DNA from: Gelria sp. | GTDB lineage: Bacteria; Bacillota; Syntrophomonadia; Syntrophomonadales; Syntrophomonadaceae | Assembly (NCBI GenBank): GCA_012839665.1 | Contig: DUMX01000076.1 | Location: 1-11,006, forward strand | DNA length: 11,006 bases | Direction of reading: 5' to 3' | In this document: in pieces, positions 1 through 5,628 of the stretch | Numbering within the stretch: the first letter of the stretch is position 1 | Layout of the letters: each line of letters starts with the position of its first letter | The notes under the pieces: generated by a model | Database searches by the model: none | What the model saw: only the letters and a program-made list of their open reading frames with translations | What the model was told of the DNA's origin: nothing | Made by a program: the position numbers and the translations under genes

Positions 1-134
1 CAGAGACTCATACCATTTCTTATGAAGTAGAACATAACCAGCAAGTATATTTGCTAACCATAACCGCCAACCTTTCTCCCCAGGAACTGGTGACATTATC
101 GCAAACTCTGCAATTGCAATCCCCCACCCCATAG
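1..134 (+). CDS. 3' end of an unidentified protein gene (partial; possibly DUF4367-like)
   Basis: An open frame enters from the left edge (first full codon at base 3) and stops at TAG 132-134, giving 43 visible residues. The tail reads ...QQVYLLTITANLSPQELVTLSQTLQ..., a beta strand followed by a short helix of the form 'L-S-x-x-E-L-x-x-L-x-x-x-L'. This strand-turn-helix ending resembles the C-terminus of DUF4367-type and related cell-envelope or anti-sigma-associated domains, but the piece is too short to assign. It has no plus-strand neighbour downstream; the hairpin after it carries its T-tract on the other strand. That it is coding rests on the open frame and sensible codon use. The family is a guess. 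Confidence 0.5.
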   Translation, partial: ETHTISYEVEHNQQVYLLTITANLSPQELVTLSQTLQLQSPTP

Positions 135-143
135 TAAGTAAGT

Positions 144-179
144 AAAAAAATAGCGGGAAGCCATGAGCTCCCCGCTATT
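144..179 (-). terminator. Intrinsic terminator, minus strand
   Basis: A 13-position stem (149-161 with 167-179, one A/C mismatch, 5-nt loop) is G+C-rich at its core. On the minus strand it is followed directly by seven T's (complement of the A-run 144-150). It has no T-tract on the plus strand, so it should stop transcription coming leftward from the crotonase gene, about 280 nt after that gene's stop codon. It also sits just after the stop of the plus-strand gene at 1-134 but is poorly oriented to terminate it. Confidence 0.7.
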
Positions 180-387
180 ATGATACACTACTCCATCTGC
201 TACCCCGTACGACCACGGATGAAAATGGCTGTATTGATATTACGAATAGGGGAAACTTCGTTTCCCATCGAAAGCTAAAGCTTCCGCTACCGATAATTAG
301 GTAGTTGTCTAGTTATTTCGTCTTTAATACGCCCCGTAATTCGTAGCGGAGGCTTCACCCTGACGGGTAAATGGCAGCCTTCGCTAT
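150..387. repeat. Structured intergenic element with inverted repeats, function unknown
   Basis: No open frame of note covers this spacer, yet it is full of inverted repeats. A motif of the form TAGCG-purine(3-4)-GC occurs five times in mixed orientation: 151-161 (+), 167-177 (-), 279-289 (-), 344-354 (+) and 376-386 (-). Consequences include the terminator hairpin, a 13-bp stem 278-290/343-355 with a single U-G pair when read as plus-strand RNA, and a long-range pairing of the ends, 150-164 with 371-387 (13 pairs with a small bulge and internal loop). Local hairpins lie at 250-256/260-266 (7 bp, 3-nt loop), 287-291/300-304, 328-331/335-338 and 357-360/365-368. It could be a MITE or REP-like element with imperfect terminal inverted repeats, or a structured RNA. 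I match it to no riboswitch family I know. Confidence 0.5.
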
Positions 388-407
388 CCTTTTAAAATAC
401 AATAAAA

Positions 408-446
408 TTCAGTGTTATTCATAAAAATTCAGCGTCCTTCAGTGTC
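408..446 (+). repeat. Dispersed repeat, copy 1 (degenerate)
   Basis: Contains TTCAGTGT, then ATTCATAAAAATT, then CAGCGTCCTTCAGTGTC. The same order of blocks is found at 5569-5628 and, inverted, at 10918-10994. This copy has CAGCGT in place of CAGTGT and lacks the CTAATCCCC block after the core. It ends 12 nt from the stop codon of the convergent crotonase gene, so it would be transcribed as that gene's 3' untranslated region. Confidence 0.7.
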
Positions 447-458
447 AAAAAAATTCTA

Positions 459-1241
459 TCAACTCCCCTTAAACTCGGGCTTTCGTTTTTCAAAAAACGC
501 CCTGATCGACTCATTCTGGTCCTCGGTCCCACAGCAAAAAGTTGACTGCGCCTGTTCAAAAAGCAATCCAGCAGCTACACTACTCTCAGCAGCCAGATTT
601 ATACCCTTCTTAGCAAAAGCTATAGCGGCAGGGGGCATATTAGCCATCCTTTTAGCTAACTTTTGGGTCCTGTCCATCAACTCTTCCTGCTTAACCACTA
701 TTTCTACCAAACCTATATTATAAGCTTCCTGGGCATCAATTTCCTCGCAACCCATGATAAGGCGTTTAGCCTGCCCTACCCCTACTAATTTGGTCAACCT
801 GGTAGTTCCCCCCATATCAGGAGCCAGAGCAAAACGGACCTCCGGAATAGAAAATCGGCTATCTTCCGTTGCTATGCGGATATCACACCCCAGTATAAGC
901 TCCATGGCAGAACCATAACAAAGTCCATGTATGGCAGCTATTACCGGTATATTCCATTCCTGCCAGCGGCCATACACTCTTTGTAACCAGTTCAGGTTTT
1001 TCATGACAAACTGTGAGTTTACCTTCTCCAAAATATTAAGGTCTATGCCTGCTGAGAAATGCTTCCCATCGGCATTGATAATAACGGCTTTTACTGATTC
1101 ATCCTTTGCAATCTCATCCTGAATCTCATCCATTTCCTCCAGCAGTTGCCAATTTACCAGATTAAGTGTTTCCGCATGATTCAATGTTATAGTAGCAATA
1201 TTATCCTTACGCTTTAAAAGTAACCAATCCCCATATGCCAT
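459..1241 (-). CDS. Enoyl-CoA hydratase/isomerase family protein (crotonase)
   Basis: A 260-aa single-domain crotonase, the normal length for a bacterial short-chain enoyl-CoA hydratase. These cytosolic enzymes hydrate trans-2-enoyl-CoA to 3-hydroxyacyl-CoA in beta-oxidation or related CoA pathways. The first oxyanion-hole segment is GKHFSAGIDL (59-68) and the second is HGLCYGSAMEL (105-115). Both catalytic glutamates of true hydratases appear to be present: Glu114 in SAMEL and Glu134 in SIPEV, 20 residues apart as in the rat mitochondrial enzyme. The family also includes isomerases, dehydratases and synthases, so the acyl substrate cannot be read from sequence. The ATG has a GGGGGAG ribosome site about 6 nt upstream. 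It lies 93 nt after the isochorismatase-like gene and probably has its own promoter; no other fatty-acid genes are in view. Confidence 0.9.
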   Translation of the reverse strand: MAYGDWLLLKRKDNIATITLNHAETLNLVNWQLLEEMDEIQDEIAKDESVKAVIINADGKHFSAGIDLNILEKVNSQFVMKNLNWLQRVYGRWQEWNIPVIAAIHGLCYGSAMELILGCDIRIATEDSRFSIPEVRFALAPDMGGTTRLTKLVGVGQAKRLIMGCEEIDAQEAYNIGLVEIVVKQEELMDRTQKLAKRMANMPPAAIAFAKKGINLAAESSVAAGLLFEQAQSTFCCGTEDQNESIRAFFEKRKPEFKGS

Positions 1242-1298
1242 TCTATCTCCCCCTATAATCTCCGTTTCATTCGGAATTATTTAACAGCTATGCTATAT

Positions 1299-1326
1299 TT
1301 TATATCATAGGGGTTTTAAAAGCCAA
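1299..1326 (-). promoter_or_regulatory. Candidate sigma-A promoter for the crotonase gene
   Basis: On the minus strand, a TTGGCT -35 (1321-1326) and a TATAAA -10 (1299-1304) are separated by 16 bp in the 93-nt gap between the two genes. Predicted transcription start is near 1292. AT-rich spacers give such matches by chance, and read-through from the upstream gene is not excluded because I see no terminator between them. Confidence 0.4.
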
Positions 1327-1334
1327 TTGGTACT

Positions 1335-1886
1335 TTATTTTATCAGGGGTGAAATCGCTTTGAATTCTTTAGTTCCTGCAACCTCCAGCAAATCGAATAC
1401 TACAGTTTCCGTATTGCTGACGACTGCTCCCAGTTCGGACATCAAATTCAGGCTGTTTTCATAATTTTCATCAAAACGGGAGCAAACTGCATCCCGGACC
1501 AGATGTACATTATATCCGGCTTCTACCAGGTCCCTAACGGTTTGAAAAACGCAAACATGGGTTTCGCTACCGCATACAATTATGGTATTCTTCCCTATTT
1601 CGGCCAGCATCTCAAATAGGCCTGCACCACATAAGGAAAAGCTCAATTTCTCCAGGTATATATAATCTGCCGGCAAGTTTTCTTTTATGACCGCAACTGT
1701 CGGCCCCAAACCACGGGGATACTGTTCGCTAAGTATTACCGGTATATTGAATTCCTTTGCCGTACTGAGTAGGAGATTAGTATTTTTGTACACTTTCTCC
1801 CGGTCTTTCATGGCATTCATCAGTCTTTCCTGCAAATCGATAACCACCAGTACGGTGTCTTCCCGCTTTAACTTATACTTCCCCAC
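1335..1886 (-). CDS. Isochorismatase-family cysteine hydrolase
   Basis: A 183-aa protein of the isochorismatase-like (cysteine hydrolase) superfamily, most like the small ISOC-type hydrolases. The catalytic triad is visible: Asp17 in VVIDLQ, Lys80 in YLEKLSFS, and the nucleophile Cys112 in GSETHVCVFQT. The ETHVC segment and the DAVCSR stretch (132-137) are typical of this branch. Members hydrolyse varied amides and esters (nicotinamide, ureido compounds and others) and the substrate here is unknown. The frame is open back to 1997, but that would put the start over the tRNA terminator and the promoter. I chose GTG at 1886 because AGGAGG lies 9 nt before it; an ATG at 1892 is only 3 nt from that site. 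Adjacency to the crotonase gene gives no firm functional link. Confidence 0.85.
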   Translation of the reverse strand: MGKYKLKREDTVLVVIDLQERLMNAMKDREKVYKNTNLLLSTAKEFNIPVILSEQYPRGLGPTVAVIKENLPADYIYLEKLSFSLCGAGLFEMLAEIGKNTIIVCGSETHVCVFQTVRDLVEAGYNVHLVRDAVCSRFDENYENSLNLMSELGAVVSNTETVVFDLLEVAGTKEFKAISPLIK

Positions 1887-1923
1887 TATCATCACCCTCC
1901 TGTTATTAATAAAAGTATAAAGT

Positions 1924-1953
1924 ATTGTATCATGATTGCACTTTATTACCCAA
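1924..1953 (-). promoter_or_regulatory. Candidate sigma-A promoter (extended -10) for the isochorismatase-like gene
   Basis: On the minus strand, TTGGGT (1948-1953) and TACAAT (1924-1929) are spaced by 18 bp, with a TG one base before the -10 (TGATACAAT), an extended -10 feature. Predicted start is near 1917, giving a leader of about 30 nt. It lies just past the tRNA terminator, which fits an independent transcription unit. Confidence 0.5.
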
Positions 1954-1965
1954 ATGTGCGGATAT

Positions 1966-1992
1966 GAAAAAAGGGAGTTGTTATAACTCCCT
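1966..1992 (-). terminator. Intrinsic terminator of tRNA-Leu
   Basis: A perfect 8-bp stem AGGGAGTT/AACTCCCT (1972-1979/1985-1992) with a 5-nt loop is followed on the minus strand by six T's. It begins 11 nt after the CCA end of the tRNA, so it marks a single-gene tRNA transcript. Confidence 0.85.
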
Positions 1993-2003
1993 GTCATTTA
2001 CTA

Positions 2004-2090
2004 TGGTGCGGTAGAAGGGACTTGAACCCCCACCTGCGTGAACAGACTAGAACCTGAATCTAGCGCGTCTGCCAATTCCGCCACTACCGC
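2004..2090 (-). tRNA. tRNA-Leu, anticodon CAG
   Basis: A class II (long variable arm) tRNA of 87 nt including an encoded CCA. The 7-bp acceptor stem is GCGGTAG/CTACCGC (2084-2090/2008-2014) with discriminator A at 2007 and CCA at 2004-2006. The anticodon stem CTAGA/TCTAG encloses the loop TTCAGGT, giving anticodon CAG, which reads CUG. The variable arm contains CTG...CAG, and the T-arm has GGTTCAAGTCC. The D-arm segment TGGCGGAATTGGCAGACGC is typical of leucine tRNAs. It has its own promoter and terminator. Confidence 0.97.
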
Positions 2091-2124
2091 ACAAATATTA
2101 GTTTTATTGCCCTTAGCAAGAATT

Positions 2125-2153
2125 ATTATATATATGTTTTTAATTACTGTCAA
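2125..2153 (-). promoter_or_regulatory. Perfect-consensus sigma-A promoter of tRNA-Leu
   Basis: On the minus strand TTGACA (2148-2153) and TATAAT (2125-2130) are separated by exactly 17 bp: both hexamers and the spacing equal the consensus. The start would fall near 2118, about 28 nt before the mature tRNA 5' end. This is expected for a highly expressed stable RNA. Confidence 0.9.
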
Positions 2154-2239
2154 GGAATTGGGTAGGAATAGTAAGAAAATAGGGTGCTGGTAATAGAAAG
2201 GAAAATCGTGAGTAAATTTAAACTTTAACGTACTTATCA

Positions 2240-2268
2240 TTGCAAGTCGGTACTAGAAACACTACAAT
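2240..2268 (+). promoter_or_regulatory. Candidate sigma-A promoter for the small membrane-anchored gene
   Basis: TTGCAA (2240-2245) and TACAAT (2263-2268) are 17 bp apart, with a predicted start near 2275. This places the leftmost possible start codon of the following frame (TTG at 2240) inside the -35 hexamer, which argues for an internal start at 2315 or 2294. Confidence 0.55.
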
Positions 2269-2314
2269 ATTTAGTAGCAGAAATTCGGGGAAAATGCCTG
2301 TGGGGGTCGTTTTT

Positions 2315-2842
2315 ATGAATAAAAAGGAATATTTTATTGTAATCGGGCTGGTTATATTGGCTATTATCCTGGCTGTTAATGTATCCAGTCGCCATCTACG
2401 CATAGAAATTACTTACCCGGAACATGATACCATACTTTCAGAAGAAGATTACCTGATTGATACTGGTAATGGTATTCTGAAGGTAGGGCAATCAAGTTGG
2501 GAAGAGGTTCAACAGATTTATCCCCGGGGAAAGACTCTGGGAATGAGTACTATATATCAGTCCGAAGATAAACAATGCCTGCTCACTTTCACTAAAAAAG
2601 AGAATGTTTTAACCATGGTTCATATAGATGGTAACAAGTTAGCTACTTCTAGAGGCATAAAAAAAGGGTATAGTACTGCCCAAATAGAAAATAAGTATGG
2701 GAAGGATTACACCATTGTAAAAAATCTGGCCAATAGTAAAGATTTTGACATGGTCTATGGTATAAATAGAGAAAATAGCGTAACCTTTCAAATACGAAAT
2801 GACAAAGTTGAACGTATTGTTATACAAAAAGAAGTAATTTAG
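2315..2842 (+). CDS. Small membrane-anchored protein of unknown function with two internal repeats
   Basis: I do not recognise this 175-aa protein. Residues 6-22 form one hydrophobic helix after MNKKE, fitting an uncleaved N-terminal anchor with the rest outside the cytoplasm. The remainder looks like two related halves: about 53-104 (ILKVGQSSWEEVQQIYPRG...) and about 113-171 (GIKKGYSTAQIENKYGKDY...). Each begins with a K-x-G-x-S-x-x-(Q/E)-(V/I)-x-x-x-Y helix motif and runs into beta strands. This G-x-S...Y layout recalls BLIP/SmpA-like alpha-beta repeats, a structural guess only. I chose ATG 2315, with GGGGGT about 8 nt upstream; ATG 2294 with CGGGG is the alternative. The gap to metN is 85 nt with no terminator, so it may be co-transcribed with metNIQ. 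Confidence 0.75.
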   Translation: MNKKEYFIVIGLVILAIILAVNVSSRHLRIEITYPEHDTILSEEDYLIDTGNGILKVGQSSWEEVQQIYPRGKTLGMSTIYQSEDKQCLLTFTKKENVLTMVHIDGNKLATSRGIKKGYSTAQIENKYGKDYTIVKNLANSKDFDMVYGINRENSVTFQIRNDKVERIVIQKEVI

Positions 2843-2908
2843 CTCCGAAAACAGATTAATTATTAGGATAATCTAGCGTCTATGTATGGGACGAAGGGGT
2901 TGTATTAA

Positions 2909-2924
2909 AACTGGGAGGCCAGTT
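2909..2924 (+). promoter_or_regulatory. Hairpin presenting the metN ribosome binding site
   Basis: AACTGG (2909-2914) and CCAGTT (2919-2924) form a perfect 6-bp stem with a GAGG loop. The Shine-Dalgarno GGGAGG (2913-2918) occupies the loop and top of the stem, 9 nt before the TTG start. The pairing is directly visible; any effect on metN translation is inference. Confidence 0.45.
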
Positions 2925-2927
2925 ACT

Positions 2928-3956
2928 TTGATTCAAATTAATAACCTTAGTAAAATATTTAGCGGTGGAGAGCAGGAAGTTGTGGCCCTTAAGAATGTTA
3001 ATGTTTCTGTTAATCAGGGAGAGATTTTTGGAATTATTGGCCTTAGTGGTGCAGGTAAAAGCACTCTGATTCGTTGTATGAACATGCTGGAGAAGCCCAC
3101 TACCGGTAATATCCTGATTAACGGCCAAGATGTTACTTTAATGAATAATAAGGAACTTCGCCTGCTTCGCCAAAAAATAGGCATGATTTTTCAGCATTTT
3201 AACCTCCTGTCTTCACGTAATGTGTTCGATAACATCATGTTTCCCCTGGAAATTGCCGGCGTACCGGAGAAAAAAGCCCGACAAAAAGTTGGAGAACTGC
3301 TGGAACTGGTAGGATTATCGGATAAAACCTGGGTTTATCCAGAACAGTTAAGTGGTGGGCAAAAGCAGCGGGTAGGAATTGCCCGGGCTCTGGCTAATGA
3401 CCCGATTCTTTTATTGTCAGACGAAGCTACTTCAGCCCTGGACCCACAGACTACCCGTTCGATTTTGAAGTTATTAAAAGACATCAATCAACAGTTTGGG
3501 CTTACGATATTGCTGATTACCCATGACATGAATGTTATTAAAGAAGCTTGCGACCGGGTAGCTGTTATAGATGACAGTAAAATTGTGGAAGTGGGAGATG
3601 TTTTAAGTATTTTCTCCAATCCCGGTACCCCCACCTCGCGTAGTTTCATTAACACTATTATTAACAAAGAAATTTCTGAGGAGATTCTCCATCGTTCAGT
3701 TGTGGAAAATGGGCAAACTATTAGCCGCCTTATTCGGGTATCATTTATCGGGGCTTCCGCCGGGGAACCCTTGATTTCTACTATGTTGCAGAAATATAAT
3801 GTTAAGGCTAACATACTGTACGGGAACATAGACCGGGTAAAGGATACGCCTTTTGGCAACCTGACCGTGGAACTAATAGGAACTCCTGTGCTAATAAGTG
3901 AGGCTATGGATTTCCTGCGAGAAAACGGCCTGGAAATTGAGGTGCTGCAAAAATGA
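2928..3956 (+). CDS. metN: Methionine ABC transporter ATP-binding protein MetN
   Basis: A 342-aa ABC ATPase, close to E. coli MetN in length, that powers methionine import from the cytoplasmic face of the membrane. Visible motifs are Walker A GLSGAGKST (38-46), Q-loop Gln89, ABC signature LSGGQ (141-145), Walker B with catalytic Glu166 (LLLSDEATSALD, 161-172) and the H-loop His199. Residues of about 265-340 form the C-terminal NIL domain, which in this family binds methionine and inhibits transport (trans-inhibition). I chose the TTG at 2928 because GGGAGG sits 9 nt upstream; an ATG at 2886 would add 14 untypical residues and lacks a good site. It overlaps metI by 4 nt (ATGA). No SAM riboswitch or T-box fits in the short leader. 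Confidence 0.95.
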   Translation: MIQINNLSKIFSGGEQEVVALKNVNVSVNQGEIFGIIGLSGAGKSTLIRCMNMLEKPTTGNILINGQDVTLMNNKELRLLRQKIGMIFQHFNLLSSRNVFDNIMFPLEIAGVPEKKARQKVGELLELVGLSDKTWVYPEQLSGGQKQRVGIARALANDPILLLSDEATSALDPQTTRSILKLLKDINQQFGLTILLITHDMNVIKEACDRVAVIDDSKIVEVGDVLSIFSNPGTPTSRSFINTIINKEISEEILHRSVVENGQTISRLIRVSFIGASAGEPLISTMLQKYNVKANILYGNIDRVKDTPFGNLTVELIGTPVLISEAMDFLRENGLEIEVLQK

Positions 3957-4669
3957 TTGAAGCCATTACTGCCATTGATATTAATGCTTTTTTAAATTCT
4001 ACTTTAGGAAAAAATGCCTGGATTCCTGGAGCCGTTTTATTTGCTACCTGGGAAACTATTTATATGGTATTTATATCTACATTGGTCAGCTATATTATTG
4101 GACTACCTCTGGCTATAATCCTTGTAATTACCGAGAAGGGACACATACTAGAAAACCAACAAGTAAACGATGTGTTAGGTGCTATAGTTAACGCTTTTCG
4201 CTCCATACCCTTTATTATCTTACTTATATTGCTTATTCCTTTTACCCGTTTAATAGTAGGAACATCTATTGGTACGGTAGCTTCTATAGTTCCTCTGACC
4301 ATAGCTGCCATACCATTTGTAGCCCGTCTGGTTGAAACCTCTATAAAAGAAATTGACTGGGGTTTAATAGAAGCTGCTCTGTCCATGGGTGCTAACGCCT
4401 GGCAGATTATTCGCAAGGTTTTAATTCCTGAAGCAGTTCCATCTATTGTTTTAGGAGTAGCCATCACTGCCATTAATCTGGTAGGTTATTCAGCCATGGC
4501 CGGAATATTAGGAGGGGGGGGATTGGGAACCCTGGCTTATTATCATGGTTATATGCGCTATCAAACCGGGGTTATGTGGATTACCGTTATTGTGCTTTTA
4601 ATACTGGTCCAGCTAATTCAGGTGCTGGGTACCAGATGGTCAAACCAAGTAGTGTCTAAAAGGAGGTAA
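3953..4669 (+). CDS. metI: Methionine ABC transporter permease MetI
   Basis: A 238-aa integral membrane protein of the BPD-transporter permease family, the channel subunit of the MetNI complex, slightly longer than E. coli MetI because of an N-terminal extension of about 20 residues. About five hydrophobic segments are visible, near 34-58, 74-97, 108-127, 163-186 and 206-226. The EAA coupling motif that docks on the ATPase is EAALSMGANAWQIIRKVLIP (140-159). The glycine-rich ILGGGGLG (185-192) is typical of MetI and is encoded partly by an eight-G run (4514-4521) that could be a slippage or sequencing-error hotspot; the frame is intact here. Its ATG overlaps the metN stop, indicating translational coupling, and metQ starts 4 nt after its stop. 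Confidence 0.95.
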   Translation: MIEAITAIDINAFLNSTLGKNAWIPGAVLFATWETIYMVFISTLVSYIIGLPLAIILVITEKGHILENQQVNDVLGAIVNAFRSIPFIILLILLIPFTRLIVGTSIGTVASIVPLTIAAIPFVARLVETSIKEIDWGLIEAALSMGANAWQIIRKVLIPEAVPSIVLGVAITAINLVGYSAMAGILGGGGLGTLAYYHGYMRYQTGVMWITVIVLLILVQLIQVLGTRWSNQVVSKRR

Positions 4670-4673
4670 ATAA

Positions 4674-5507
4674 GTGAAGAAAACATGGAGTTTAATTTTA
4701 ATAGCTTGTTTGATTCTTGCTCTGGGTCTGGCGGCAGGCTGTGGTGGTGACCAAGGGCAGCCCCAGGATGCAGGAAACCCGGATAAGACTATTACCACGA
4801 AGTTAGTAGTTGGCGTTATCGGTGAGCCCCACACGGAAATGCTGAAGATGGTAAAACCTAAACTGGCAGAAGAGGGAGTTGACCTGGTATTTAAAGACTT
4901 TACTGACTACTCCCAGCTCAATCCGGCTCTGAAAGACGGACAGGTTGATACTAACTTCTTCCAGCACATACCGTATCTCGAAGAATTCAATGCCGCAACT
5001 AACTCTGATCTGGTCTGGACGGTAAAAATTCATACTGAACCGATGCGGATTTATTCTAAAAAAATTGATAAGCTGGACAAATTACCTGATAAGGCTAAGG
5101 TGGGAATTCCTAACGATGGCACCAACAGCGGGCGTGCCCTGGCAGTATTGCAGTCAGCCGGATTAATTAAGTTAAAAGAAGGGGCTGGAGTTAATGCTAC
5201 CACCCGGGACATTATAGAAAATCCCAAAGAACTGGATATAAAAATGGCTGATGCTGCTACCCTACCCCGGGTACTGGACGATGCGGTTATCTGCTGTATT
5301 AATACTAATTTTGCCCTGGATGCCAAACTAGACCCGATGGGCGCTCTGTTTGTAGAGCCGGGCGACTCTCCTTTTGCCAATGTGCTGGTGGTAAGGCCTG
5401 AAGATAAGGATGATCCCAGGATTGTAAAATTGGGTAAAGCTTTGCAAAGCGATGAAATAGCCGAGTTCCTGAAAGATAACTATCCTGCCTGCGTACTAGC
5501 ATTTTAA
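4674..5507 (+). CDS. metQ: Methionine-binding lipoprotein MetQ (NlpA family)
   Basis: A 277-aa substrate-binding lipoprotein of the NlpA/MetQ family. The N-terminus has two lysines, a hydrophobic core and the lipobox LAAGC with the lipidated cysteine at 23, so it would be anchored outside the membrane and deliver substrate to MetNI. A Gly/Gln/Asp-rich linker (24-40) precedes the binding domain, which starts at LVVGVIGEPHTEMLK. FKDFTDYSQLNPALKDGQVD and NFFQHIPYLEEFN are characteristic family segments. GTG is the start: AGGAGGT, which overlaps the end of metI, lies 6 nt upstream. Methionine is the likely ligand from the MetNIQ arrangement, but relatives carry other small amino-acid-like ligands. 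It is the last gene before a strong terminator. Confidence 0.93.
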   Translation: MKKTWSLILIACLILALGLAAGCGGDQGQPQDAGNPDKTITTKLVVGVIGEPHTEMLKMVKPKLAEEGVDLVFKDFTDYSQLNPALKDGQVDTNFFQHIPYLEEFNAATNSDLVWTVKIHTEPMRIYSKKIDKLDKLPDKAKVGIPNDGTNSGRALAVLQSAGLIKLKEGAGVNATTRDIIENPKELDIKMADAATLPRVLDDAVICCINTNFALDAKLDPMGALFVEPGDSPFANVLVVRPEDKDDPRIVKLGKALQSDEIAEFLKDNYPACVLAF

Positions 5508-5517
5508 AACAACTGTA

Positions 5518-5557
5518 CAAAAAAGAGCTGCTCTAATTATAGAGCAGCTCTTTAATT
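5518..5557. terminator. Bidirectional intrinsic terminator between metQ and ribH
   Basis: A perfect 11-bp stem AGAGCTGCTCT/AGAGCAGCTCT (5524-5534/5541-5551), extendable by two A-T pairs, has a 6-nt loop. It is preceded by an A-run (5519-5524) and followed by TTTAATTTT, so it can terminate metNIQ on the plus strand and the rib operon on the minus strand. It lies 11-16 nt past the metQ stop and about 75 nt past the ribH stop. Confidence 0.9.
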
Positions 5558-5568
5558 TTAACCAGCCA

Positions 5569-5628
5569 TGTATTCATAAAAAATCAGTGTCCTTCAGTGT
5601 CTAATCCCCATCTATTTCCTTATTAATT
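5569..5628 (+). repeat. Dispersed repeat, copy 2
   Basis: Contains ATTCATAAAAAATCAGTGTC, then CTTCAGTGTCTAATCCCC, then an AT-rich tail TCTATTTCCTTATTAATT. The inverse of copy 3 (10918-10994) matches it block for block, from ATCAGTGTCC through TTATTAATT. It fills the gap between the shared terminator and ribH, and its tail runs into the first two bases of the ribH stop codon. Confidence 0.8.

Noticed and set aside
150..400. Possible known riboswitch (c-di-GMP, c-di-AMP, cobalamin) in the left spacer
   Set aside because: A few short words recall these classes (for example CCCGTCAG), but the conserved cores are not present in the right order on either strand.
412..723. Plus-strand open frame of 103 codons over the crotonase 3' end
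   Set aside because: It runs antisense to a well-supported crotonase, begins in the dispersed repeat, lacks a ribosome site and resembles no protein.
459..1886. Crotonase plus isochorismatase-like gene as a catabolic operon
   Set aside because: They are 93 nt apart with a plausible promoter between them, and no shared pathway can be argued from sequence.
1887..1997. N-terminal extension of the isochorismatase-like protein to 1997
   Set aside because: It would cover the tRNA terminator and the promoter and adds residues not found in the family; GTG 1886 has a strong ribosome site.
2240..2314. N-terminal extension of the small membrane protein to TTG 2240
   Set aside because: The start would lie in the -35 box of its likely promoter; ATG 2315 places the hydrophobic anchor at the N-terminus.
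2886..2927. N-terminal extension of MetN to ATG 2886
   Set aside because: The added residues are not typical of MetN and no ribosome site precedes that ATG, whereas TTG 2928 has GGGAGG 9 nt before it.
4514..4521. Eight-G run in metI as a programmed frameshift site
   Set aside because: The frame is continuous, the run encodes the glycine-rich stretch common in MetI, and no alternative product or stimulatory structure is evident.
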